A stretch of 64,000 nt of DNA from Macrotrachela quadricornifera (taxonomy: Eukaryota > Rotifera > Eurotatoria > Philodinida > Philodinidae), in NCBI GenBank assembly GCA_022393335.1, contig JAJEKB010020583.1:401214-465213 (forward strand), written 5' to 3'. A program made the position numbers and the translations under genes. The notes below the pieces were generated by a model, which worked only from the letters and a program-made list of their open reading frames with translations, was not told the DNA's origin and made no database searches. Each line of letters starts with the position of its first letter. Position 1 is the stretch's first letter. Positions 1-11,000 of this stretch are shown here, in pieces.

Positions 1-286
1 AATATTGCTATAAAAAGAATTGAAATTTCATTTCGTTTTCTCGTTCCTACTGCGTAATAAATATAAGAAAGCGAGAAACCATGCAAGTTGCAAGTAATTA
101 TTCCATTCAATGGGAAAGATGATCGCCTATGAAATGATGCAAAACAAATAGAGTTCTGCAGGAACGGGAACAGCATTATAAATTTGATGTTCCTGCAACG
201 AAAATTATGTTGTTTTGTTTTTCATGCGTTCTGATATTTTAAAAATAGATTTTTATTTCTAATGACTAAATAACTAATTTACATAC

Positions 287-741
287 AAGTAACGCTCGTC
301 TAAAGACTCGCTCAGCTCTTTCTCGTAGAAATCATGTTTCTAAACTACCATCGAGCTATTCATTTATAAAATTAAAAAAATCGAAGCCAGATTCAAGTTG
401 CTCGACATTAACTGCCTTTGACTACATTTCATAAAAACGAATGCTTATTGTTAAAAATTTGTCGTTGGTTTGAAAAAGTGATCTTCACAAAATTTTTATG
501 CAACTGACTTCAGATTTGAATTCCTCGATCGCAATTACCCTTCGGTCAACCCTTATAAATAATTTTTTTTTTGCAAAAAAAGTGGTTCTTTGTGTAAAAA
601 AACGCTCCTTAAAATATTTTATAAACTAGCATCAGATTCGGACTCTTCGACCCCGATTACCCTTACGTTTTTATGACCCTCTGCGGACATACAAGCAAAC
701 AATTTATGTTTGCAAGACGCTTCTCTACGAGAAAGAGAATG
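287..741. repeat. Dispersed repeat family A, copy 1, with short terminal inverted repeats
   Basis: The left edge carries CTCTTTCTCGTAGA near 317 and the right edge carries its inverse, TCTACGAGAAAGAG, near 724. Body motifs such as cagattcggactcttcga and gcggacatacaagcaaac recur at 34972-35481 and in part at 35745-35914. That makes it a dispersed, probably non-autonomous element. I could not define a target-site duplication or assign a superfamily. Confidence 0.6.
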
Positions 742-1641
742 GTTAATGTAAAAAACGACAAACAAGAATTACATAATAATAATATACTATGAATCAATAT
801 TCAAAGTATGACATTACTAGGACCTAGTATATTTTGACAGCACATTTTATCAGAAACAATAAAGAAAATAAGGATAGGAAATCGGAAATGCGGGATCGGG
901 AATCGATAAAATTTTACGAGAACGGGAAAGTGGGAACGGGAACAGAAAAAACCGTTCCCGCAGGACTCTAAAAACAAGACAAAAAAACAACAACTGACAG
1001 TGCATACTGTGAATGTCAACGAGAGCATTTATCAACAAATGAATGCACGTGAAATGAATCTATTAAAGCTTTTTTCTCAGATAATCGAATCGTTAATGTG
1101 GCTTTATAACCTCTGACAATTGTGCACAGACTGTTGCATCGTATGTTAGATCAATATTTTGAATAAACCACACATTACTTGTGATGAATAGCTTTATTAT
1201 TTTCTTTCTTTCGGTGAAAAAATGAAGTGCGTGAGCAAATACAGACGACAATCGTGAGGTGATAAGTTGGTGTTTTTGTGTGTATCTCACAGAGTGTATT
1301 GTAGAGACATTTTAATGATGCGATGGCAGATTTGTAAGGTGTCCGTATATATGAAAAATAACAACAAAAGAACAGATAAAAAAGGTGGTACACATGGAAA
1401 CAGCAATCGTGAAGAAAACAATAAGTATAAATGGAGAAAGGAGTCTTCACTCTTCATATAGATGTTTTTTTACATCGACAACGTGTCGGTTTGTTAGAGG
1501 CAGAAGTGAAACTTGATTTTTTTCTTTCCGCACGGTGAAACCCTCAACTGTGAAGGTAGGTAATCTTAAACTGTGCAGTACCTATCTCAAAGTAGGAAAC
1601 GACTCACACGAAAATAAAATACATTTTTCTTCGATGAATCT
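742..1641. other. Stretch without a supported gene
   Basis: Only short open frames of 60-90 codons occur here and none has a recognisable domain or coding-like composition. Around 880-975 there is a run of GGGAACGGGAA-type G-rich motifs facing TTCCCGCAGG. A smaller GAACGGGAACAG / TGTTCCTGCA pair occurs around 156-197. They may be remnants of small inverted-repeat elements. Confidence 0.5.
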
Positions 1642-1649
1642 GTATTCTT

Positions 1650-2873
1650 GGGTAAACTACGTTTCGTACCACCTATTACGAACATCTCACAGCATGACCG
1701 GGTGTTCAGAATCGAAAATTTCTTTTGACGATTTTTCATAGGAGTTCGTAAAAGTAACTTTTTTTAGAGATTTATACCGGGAGTTCGGAAATAAATTTTA
1801 TTTTTGAAGAGTATTACGGATGTTCGGAAATACTGTTTTACAGAAGATCGTAATAGAAAAAGTAAAATACGTCTGGCGGACCTATTCAAAGTTTAGAATA
1901 GAATGTTTTTTGCTATGTCTGATATAGTCCTGGAGATCATAACGGCCCACATTGGATAACGCCTGTACTATAAGTTAAGAATGACAGGAAGTTCGTGAAT
2001 GAATATACCACGAGATCGTTACGAACATAATCACTTTTTTTTCGATTTTTCTTATCAACTATGATAATCTGAAGACCGGCATATTACTTAAAATTTTCGT
2101 GACAATGCGTAGTAGGGAACTGCATCGGGACTAAAAAATCTTTCTAGTCCCAGCCAAAGGTTTGTGCACTATTTCATTAATTGAAATTTTAGGCGATTGA
2201 TTGACTGTGCATTTTGTAGAGAAATGCTTGTTCTTTAGGCCTATGTATTTTCAAATATACTGCAAGTCTTCACGGTCAACTGATTTAACAAAAAATAAAT
2301 GATCGGGACCAGTTGTATCGGGATTAATCGGGACCAGAATTGGTCCCGATCATTTATTTGTTAAATTAGTTGACCGTGAAGACCTGCAGTATATTTGAAA
2401 ATACATAGGCTTAAAGAGCAACCATTTCTCTACAAAATGCACAGTCAATCAATCGCCTAAAATTTCAATTAATGAAATAGTGTACAAACCTTTGGCCGGG
2501 ACTAGAAAGATTTTTTAGTCCCGATGCAGTTCCCTAATGCGTAGACTTTCACTTATTCCCGAACATTCTGTTGTTTTCATTCCGATCACCCAGTAATTTC
2601 GTTACGACCTTTCTGTATTGATGGGTACGAACTCCTGCACTTCCTCATTCCGATCTCCAATCAAAGTTTCTGCTTGATCTTTAAGGAGTGATGGTAAATG
2701 TTACTCACGATCTTCCGGACATATTTCATTACGGACATCCTGTTTCTTTAATAAAATTTTGTCATTCCGACATCCTTGACGAAAATTTTGAATAATTTTT
2801 TTGCTGGAAGTTCGTAACAGACACCTGCCACAGGAGTTCGGAATGACGAGGTGGTACGAAACGTAGTTTTCCC
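1650..2873. mobile_element. Non-autonomous DNA transposon with 25-bp TIRs and 8-bp TSD (Merlin- or Mutator-like)
   Basis: The left terminus GGGTAAACTACGTTTCGTAC and the inverse of the right terminus GGGAAAACTACGTTTCGTAC match over 25 bp with one mismatch. The element is flanked by the direct repeat GTATTCTT at 1642-1649 and 2874-2881, an 8-bp target-site duplication. The interior has no transposase; it is built from spaced repeats of a GAGTTCGGAA-like motif. GG termini with 8-bp duplications are known from Merlin and some Mutator-like elements, so the superfamily is inference. A second element is nested at 2113-2536. The right end lies 53 bp before the predicted start codon of the dynamin-like gene. 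Confidence 0.85.
2113..2536. mobile_element. Palindromic hAT-like MITE nested in the preceding element
   Basis: This 424-bp insertion is almost entirely one inverted repeat. The first and last 39 bp (TAGGGAACTGCATCGGGAC onward) are perfect reverse complements, and the arms stay very similar to a centre near 2320. It is flanked by ATGCGTAG at 2105-2112 and 2537-2544, an 8-bp duplication typical of hAT elements. There is no coding capacity. The near-perfect arms suggest a young insertion or an actively maintained hairpin. Confidence 0.85.
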
Positions 2874-2926
2874 GTATTCTTTTTCTGTTGAAGTTATTGA
2901 TAGATCAATTCGTCAGCTTGATATAA

Positions 2927-5703
2927 ATGCTAGAGTCATTACGATCTCGATTCACCCAAAAGATCGGCTTTCTTACTGGAAATGATCCTGCAACAGCCGA
3001 TGATAACGATAGTCAATACGAAACGCCATCTTCTGATGTGTAAGTAGACTTTTATGTATCGATTAAGTCTTCATGTTTAGATACACTTCTATAACTGAGG
3101 CATACTGATGCAGGATTAATGTCTGCTTCTGTTGTCAGAGGAAGTCGAAAAGGCTAAATTTTCTCTGGGTGGTTACTATGATTATCGATAGAATTTGCTA
3201 CAGAAGCTTTTATCAAAATAATGATGCGCACTAAAGTACCCATATCGTTTGGATATAAGTTATTTTTACTTTTCTAGTCGCCCATCAACAGAGCACTATC
3301 ATTCATATAATCATTTGAGTGAAACTAATATTGGACTCATTGTAGTTTACTTGCGTTTCCAGCTAAGATTTCATATAAATTCCGAAACGGTAACTACATC
3401 TAAGTTATAAAAGCGTTCATAGCAGACGAGATACATTATCGATGATAGTCGATTTCGATGCTAATCTGATATCAAGATGTCTTTCTAGTTTAATTGGCAT
3501 AGAATTCTGCTCGGATAGCAGAAGATGCGTGCCTCGAGTCCCGCAAAGGACATATTTTTTCCCTTCTGTCATTTACACTGCATACGCCCTTATGACTCAT
3601 ATATGATATAAACATGTCTGTAGTACTGCAATCGACGAATCCCATACCAATGATACATACACGAATGCATTCGATGAAAAAATTCGTCCACTCATGGATA
3701 AAATCGACCAGATGCGTTCATTGATAGCATCGAATGACTACGGCATCACATTTCCGAACGTGGTTGTTGTTGGCGACCAGTCCAGTGGCAAATCAACATT
3801 ATTGGAAGCATTATCATTAGTGGAACTTCCGAAAGGATTGGGTATTGTTACTCGGTGTCCATTGGTTTTACGATTGCGTAAATCTGATCGAAGACGAGTG
3901 TACCGTTTGGATGGGAACAAAAAGACTCTTTTGGACGAAACAAACATGAATATAATGAAGTACATTGTAGAAGAAACTACGAAATTAGCCGGTAATAATA
4001 AGAATGTAGTTCCCGATCTGATAGAACTACAGGTAGAGGACCCAATTGTACGCGATTTGACTGTGGTGGATTTGCCTGGCATTGCACGTAACCCAATTGC
4101 TGATCAACCCAAAGATATACACAGTCAAACAACGAAGTTGATTGAAAAGTTTATTAATCAAGAAGGCAGTGTAATTCTGTGTGTTTTTCCAGCAAATGTT
4201 GATGTTGCAACGGTCGAATCATTCGCATTAGCACGCAAAGTCGATCCGAAAGGTACTCGAACGATCGGCGTCATAACCAAGACTGATCTCGCTCCGAATC
4301 AGGAAATGCTAATAGGACAATTGTTGATGGATCGAACTGATGTCTTTCATTTGGAGTTGGGTTTCATTGCCGTTCGGAATCGAAGCACAGAAGAAAATAT
4401 TTCATTAGAAGATGCACGGCAGCGCGAAAGGGAATTTTTCTCTCAATATCGCGCGTTGTCTAACCTAGAATCACCCTGTCTTGGTGTTGAAGCACTTATC
4501 GACCGCTTAGCTAATTTATACGCTGAACGTGTGAAAGAGATGTTTCCGAAAATACAAGCTGACCTAGCAAAACAATTGAAAGAAGTTCGTGATCAGTTAT
4601 CGAAATATCCACCAGAATTACAATCATCACAGTCGCGGTTAGTGAAATATCACGAAGTAGTTAGTTGGTATGTAGAAAACATTCTTCAAAAGAGTTTTGC
4701 AAGCTCGAACGATGGACACCGCCCCAGTATAGTGAATGAATTGCATCGTAAATTCGGACTAGTCGACCAATTAATACGTACGCGAAACAGTGAATTCTAT
4801 TCACCAAAATACCGTAACAGAGTTCGTGAAGCTATGTCAGCGTGCTTCGGAGAACAATTACCGAATTTTCTACCCCATCCGGTATTGAAGCGTTTCATCA
4901 CCGAGAAGCTCGATGAGTTTTGGCATTTGATTGAGGTACTTGTTGACGAAAGTTTCCAGATCACATGCATACGGCTATTCGAAAATGACAAAGACGCCTG
5001 TCATGGCGATATTCTCCTATTAAAACTGTTACCGATATTTCGTCGTGTTGGTAGATCGTATTTAGATCAAAAGAAACAAACCATTCGCAACCAACTTCAA
5101 GAAATGATTCGACTGGAAAAGCTCGAGCCGTATACAACGAATCATTATTACATGAGTAAAATCAATCAATTTAGAGAGTATGAAGCTGAACGTAAATCAC
5201 AAAATCCAAAAGATAAAACATGTCCCAGAAAAGTTACTGGCGATAAAAACGAGGATGATGACTATGCCTCCCTGTTCGATGCGATCTCAAATGACGATTA
5301 TGCAGCACAAGACATGGTCATCAGCATATATGCCTACTGGAAACTACTAGTGAAACGTTGCATTGATCATGTTGCACTAACTATACGTGCTGCATGTGTG
5401 TTTGACACGTGTTCTGGAATAAGCGAGCGTTTGAGACAGCTTCCTGCAGAACAGAAGAACTTTGTCGATCAATACCTAGCCGAAGATGAGTCAATCCAAC
5501 GGAAACGAAAACAATTGCAAAAGCGTAAAGAGCAACTAGAAAAGGTTGATGCTATACTTGGAGACGATCTATCATTTGTCCAAGACGATAGTACACTTGC
5601 CAATGATTTGATGCCAAACGGAAGCTCGGCATCGGCCAGCTTGGATCAAATGGTCGAAAATTTAGGCCGTACATCGCTCCAAGACAACATTAATTTTGTC
5701 TAA
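2927..5703 (+). CDS. Mx/dynamin-like large GTPase (two exons)
   Basis: This is a dynamin-superfamily GTPase of the Mx type, expected to hydrolyse GTP and self-assemble through its helical stalk. The uninterrupted part starts at Met 3694 (669 codons). It shows G1 GDQSSGKST, the switch GIVTRCPLVLRL typical of Mx proteins, G3 DLPG, G4 TKTD and a C-terminal effector region rich in KRKQLQKRKEQL. No PH or proline-rich domain is visible. The frame stays open upstream of 3694 and reads AFDEKIRPLMDKID, matching the conserved Mx stretch before the G domain, so 3694 is not the true start. I propose exon 1 at 2927-3039 (Met, donor GTAAGT), a 584-nt intron ending TGTAG at 3623, and exon 2 from 3624; the phases match exactly and give about 730 residues. 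An AATAAA-like signal lies near 5766. Mx proteins act in antiviral defence in vertebrates; that role here is only a possibility. Confidence 0.85.
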
Positions 5704-6570
5704 CATTTTTTTCCTAATTGAAAAACCGTATATAAGTAAACGGTTGAAAATCAAACTTTTATTGAAATAAAACAGATTATCTAAGTAATCAGTGATTTAA
5801 ACCAGCTAAAACTCACAAGTCGCGCTCATCCTATAGATCTTCTGATCCTTTTCTGAAAGATCGAAAAGTATTATCATAATTTAAGGAAAAACGATATTTT
5901 CTATTTCACCATGATTAATTAATCGTCGCTGTTACTAGTAGTCTTTCATACAAGCTAGAATTTCCTTGCTATTTCCTGCAAAACTTCCACCAATCTGAAG
6001 TTGCTAATGTCACTTCTAACAATACACTATCTATACTTAGATCTAGCTTAAGTAACTTCTACAAACATCAGAATTGTACTTCAGCATGTTCTATAGTTAA
6101 TGAATCTTAGCAATGGTACTAGATGACTTAGCGAATGCGTTCATTGGACTTCCTAATATTCTTTGTGAGAATCCTTACGTTGAGGGTGCCACGGAAAATT
6201 TTATCACGCAGACATGAGCGTATATCTCTCTGCTAAGGATGCTTAGAAATCGATTCATTCAATAAAGAATACTGTCTTCATGTCACATCACGACTTTCGT
6301 ACACTCTTAGCAGAGAGATTGGTGTGAAAGTGTGTTATAAAGCTTTTCTCATGGCATCTTCACCAACAGAGAAGGACGGCTGCGTATACCTGAATTAATG
6401 CGAAATCTGAAAAAGTTCAAGTCAAAAATATTAATTCATATGTCTCTAATTGTTAAATCCTAATTTGAAACGATTTTAGTCTTCGGGAAGAAATTTTTCG
6501 AAGATCTATCGTGATATCAGATCGCACTAGTGTTCATTGAACTACACAAAAAAAAGCATTAAAATCGATA
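5704..6570. repeat. Intergenic; degenerate inverted repeat around 6180-6370
   Basis: No gene is visible. TCTCTCTGCTAAG near 6222 faces CTTAGCAGAGAGA near 6306, and the flanks (GGTGCCACGGAAAA against TTTTCTCATGGCATC) are partly complementary. This gives an imperfect fold-back of about 190 bp, likely a decayed miniature element. Confidence 0.45.
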
Positions 6571-6574
6571 TTTT

Positions 6575-7005
6575 CATCTTCTTCGATACAGTCCTACACA
6601 TTTTGTTCTATCATGTTCTTGGTTTTTAATGTATTCTTGAAATTGTTGGATGTAGCTTGTGTCCTTGACTTTTTTGAAACGATTTCGAAGACTCGGCCAA
6701 GAACGTTTCGTTTTATCAGTTTCAAAATCGATTTTATCTGAAAGTCAAAGACTTTCATCTATTTCATCATCTGATTCAACTTCAAATTCTTCAGCTTCTT
6801 TATCAAAACTATAATTAAAACCTAACGCTTGCTCCCTTTCAAAAGTATAGGCGAGTGCAGTTCAAGATCGATGAAATATCTTCAAAAATGTTTCGTGGTG
6901 CGTCTTCATCGCGTGCTGTGCACGTATAAGTTAAATCAATGGATGGTAGTAATTCGGTAGTACAATTGCCGACAAATTGCGAGATATTGTAAGGATTTAT
7001 CATTT
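6575..7005 (-). pseudogene. Degraded coding sequence, family not recognised
   Basis: Two minus-strand stretches have clear coding character. One covers about 6845-7005 and includes NPYNISQFVGNCTTELLPSI and RNIFEDISSIL. The other covers about 6575-6838 and includes FDKEAEEFEVESDDEIDES, then SWPSLRNRFKKVKDTSYIQQF. They lie in different frames separated by an apparent one-base shift in a T run near 6843. The second is broken by a TGA near 6742 and ends at another TGA. The composition (acidic stretch, then a basic W-containing helix) could fit a DNA-binding or transposon protein, but I do not recognise it. It is most likely a dead gene or transposon relic. Confidence 0.5.
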
Positions 7006-8057
7006 TTTTTAACTGTCGAATATGGCGTACAATAAGAACAAACAATAGCACTCTTAAAATTAGTCGTACTTCTCTCAATCTGTGTGTTGTAAAGTTGATT
7101 CTTGCGGAATCTTATTGCCTGGATTATATAATATATAAAGACGTTTACATCCCATATATACACATGTTTTATTTGTAAAAAATCAGCAACTATATATAAG
7201 TTTTGACCATCGTGCTGTAGAGAAGAAGATAGAGGAAAACATGACGTACTGCGCAAATACATATGACATAGTAAAAGGGTAGAGAAGTACCTGACGTCAT
7301 AGAAAAATGCATGTGATGTGATGAGACAACGCATGATGTAATGGAAGTCGAAGAATCACAAGATGAAGCAGAATGCGCAAAAGTGATGGATTTAAGATTC
7401 TACTTATACACTACATGCATGCATGGCAAGTTAACCAGTATCATACTATCCTAATGTATGAAGAGTCATTCCACGTGCATAGGAGTAAATGAAAAGATGA
7501 GTATTAGGGTGTCAGAGTGTGGATGTTTGTGTTACTAAAAAGAAGACTATCAATACATTCCTACATTTGTGTACATTCACATAGGCCATGTTTTTTCTTT
7601 AGTTTTTTCAAAACTATGATGCTTAACGCTTTTGTATCAATCTTTCGCCTATCTCTTGTGTAATGAGTGATAGAAATTCAAATTCTGTTGGTAGATGCAA
7701 CGATAAAATAGCCGAATTAAAATCTTCAAACTCTAGTTCGAATTTACTGCGATATAGTTTCACGCAACCGTGATCATAATTTTAAATGTATTGTATGGGG
7801 AGAAGGCAACAATTGAAACGTAGAAAAAATATGTTTATGTTTCAGCTCTTTTTTGCGGTTTGACAACTTTTCTACAATTGTGGGTGTGAGCAAACTTTTG
7901 ATTTCCTCGTGTCTTACTCCTTTTCATAGATTTCATCTTCGAAAGCCAAATTTCGTCACGCCTTCATTCAGGCCAAATAACATGTCATTCAATTTATTTT
8001 TTAAAATCCTTCGAGAAATTTGAAGTGATTTAAGAGTAAATCATATCAAAGAATTGA
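7006..8057. other. Intergenic stretch, no gene seen
   Basis: A minus-strand open frame of 132 codons at 6936-7334 has no domain and an odd composition, so I do not accept it. The rest is AT-rich with no repeat pairing that I could find. It holds the 3' flank of the minus-strand ART-TPR gene. Confidence 0.4.
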
Positions 8058-11000
8058 TTAGTCAATATGAAACGGCACTTGTAGGATTTTCAAATTGCAT
8101 CTGGGTTGTTGATCATTGACCAGTTTTATGAATGATTTATTGACGTCAGTTATGTCGGTAGCATACATTATTTGTTTCGTCTGTGAAATTTGTTCTTCAA
8201 GCTTTTGAATATCATTATGCTTTTTCTGATGTTTACTCTCAAAAATTTTGAAAGCTCGATCAAAATATCCAAGTGTTAAATTATATTCAGTCATTTTTTG
8301 ACATATTAAACCGATGAACCACAATGACCATGCAACGTGAGGATGCATCTTAAAAATTTTCATCTCGAATTCAAGTTGACATTGTCGATAGAAAAGACTT
8401 TCCAAACATTGACCTCTATTCAAATACCAATGGCTAATAGATTCAAGACAACATATTATTGAATACGTATCCAATGATGTATTATTTTCATCAGAATGAG
8501 TTATAGTTCGACAAACTTGAAGGAATTCACATAACAATATGTTGCACAATTCAGGATTCAATACTGAATATTCGATTTTCAAGTGAAATTCCCATTGGTC
8601 ATCTATGTGAGCCATTTTTAACATTTTTAGACGCTGTAGAATACATTTCCACTTGTCATGTGCACTGGTAAAATTGAACATTGCTCGATGGGGTAGTTGA
8701 TAACTTTTTAGCCAAGGGCAACAATCATGTGTGTTAGCATATATTTGATGTCGAGATAGCAGGTAATGTAATGCTTGTTTTGTTCTAGTGTCGTCATGTT
8801 TGTAGATGAGTTTTTCGAATGTTTCTGTTACGCCCATATAAACATCAAGTGCCGCATTCTTCCTCTGCATTTCTTCGTGCAAAGCTTCGTATTCCCACAA
8901 AAGTATGGCCTTTTTAAAGTGAAGCGAAGGTAAATGTCGTCGACACATTGACATCAATATGTCTAAGTTCATGCGCTCTGTACGTAGACTGAATCGAAAG
9001 GTTCCAAAAGGATGAGCAAGAACAAAGTCTATCCATATATTATCTAGTACTTTCTTAGACGATAAATAATTTCTTTCAGTAGCAATTAATAAATATTCAT
9101 AATGTTGGAATGCTTTATCCTCCATGCCATGAATTCTATACCAATCACCCACTATCCAGTGGCACCAACATAATTCAACAGGATCCTTTTCACATACATT
9201 TACTGCACGCTGAATGTATATTTCAACTTTTTGTTCTTGCCCTGTTTTTAAATAAAATCTTAAAAGTTTTTGCAACTGAGAACGAATATCATCGTATGAG
9301 CAGGTAGCCTCAGCATATGTAAACGCTTTTTCCAAGTAATGTACAGCATGAGAAATATCATCATTCATTTCAAATTTGTCGGCTATATATTGTATAAAAT
9401 ATGTACCACTCATCTCATTATTTGAAAGTTCTTCACATTTTTTCAAGGCTCGTTCTAATATACTTAGCATCGATTGTTCATCATTGTTATGAAAATATAT
9501 ATCGACTAACGTTCTCCAAGAATCTAGGAAAGCCTTTGTATCTACCAATATTGGTTGCACTTCAAGAATGTCAAAAGCTTTTTGATAACATTGATATGTT
9601 AAATTGTTTGAGTTAATAAATCTAAAAGCTTGACCGATGTCCATTAAGAAAGATGCATGTTGAACATTATTCGTAGGAAGTAATTCTTCATAAGTGGATA
9701 ACCTGAACTTGAGTATTTCAATATATTTTGTATCGAATTTATCGTCAATATTATCTTTAATCCGTTTGATTGATGAAAAGTTATTTAATTTTAATCTGTC
9801 CGATTGAACTAAGATTTTGTAATAGTTGAGTGCCAAGTCAAATTTCATTACATATTCACAGAGTTGTGTCATACACCATATATATTCATTCGATGTCTCT
9901 TGCATATACGACGAGCCACGCTCACAGATTTTCAATACTTGATCTAAATAAGTAATTGCTTCTTGTTCAAAACCAAGTTTTAAACTATAACGAACGACAT
10001 TTAGCCATGAATCTTCGAACTTTTCATCCGTGGGCAACAGCATAGCCTTACAATATTCAAAGTTTCGTCGAAAATATTTAAGGGCTCCATTGTGATCGCT
10101 CATTTTTTCGCATAACGCAGCAATGCTTGATGCGCTCTTTTCACATATTGGATGGTGAATAGGTAAATATTGTGAATACATATCATCAGCTCTGATGTAA
10201 AATGAAAGTGCAGCTTCATCATCACCCATTCTATCTTTGAGTACTCCACAATTACATAGTAAGTTTGCTTTGAAAATGCTGGCTTCAATTTTATTATTTT
10301 CTACAATTTGTAATCCACGCTCATAGTAGTTTAATGCACGCTCGAAATCTTGACGATCATTGTAAACAGAACCAATGTTGTTGAATGAGAATGCAATGTG
10401 AATATCATTGTCACCAAACATCTTTTGTCGCATATCCAATGCTTTTTCAAACATCTCAAGTGCATAACTTAGTTCAAAGTCCTTCTTCCGATCAATTAAT
10501 TTGTGGGCATTCATATAATGCACTGCTCCAATCTGATTATAAACTTCTGCTATATCTGGATGATCATTGGGTAAAGTTTTGAGAAGCATTTGAAAATATT
10601 CACCTGCACGATCAACCTCATTCATCTCGTTCATCAAAAGTCGTCCAAAATATATTAGTGGCGTATAAATCTGCAATTGATGCTTTTGTAAGTCCAAGTA
10701 TGATTGTAATGTTGCTGAACCTTCATCCGTGGCAGTTAACAGAAGTTTTCCCATAGAAAGAGTTTCATCGAATTCGCATTCATCAATTCGAAAGACAGCT
10801 CCGAGCGAAAAGAGAACTTCTTGCTCCAATTTAAATTCGCTTTGATGACTAATATCTGCGAATATTACTTTCTTCAATGTTGTGGGATCTGCTTTGATAA
10901 TCATTTGTACTTGAATCATATTGTCATTCAAAGCAGACAACGGCGACATCGAAAACTGAAGAGAAACTTTTTCAACACGTGAAGTGGATAAAAAGCCATT

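Noticed and set aside
6936..7334. 132-codon minus-strand frame
   Set aside because: Composition is unlike protein, and the lower part overlaps a more convincing decayed frame.
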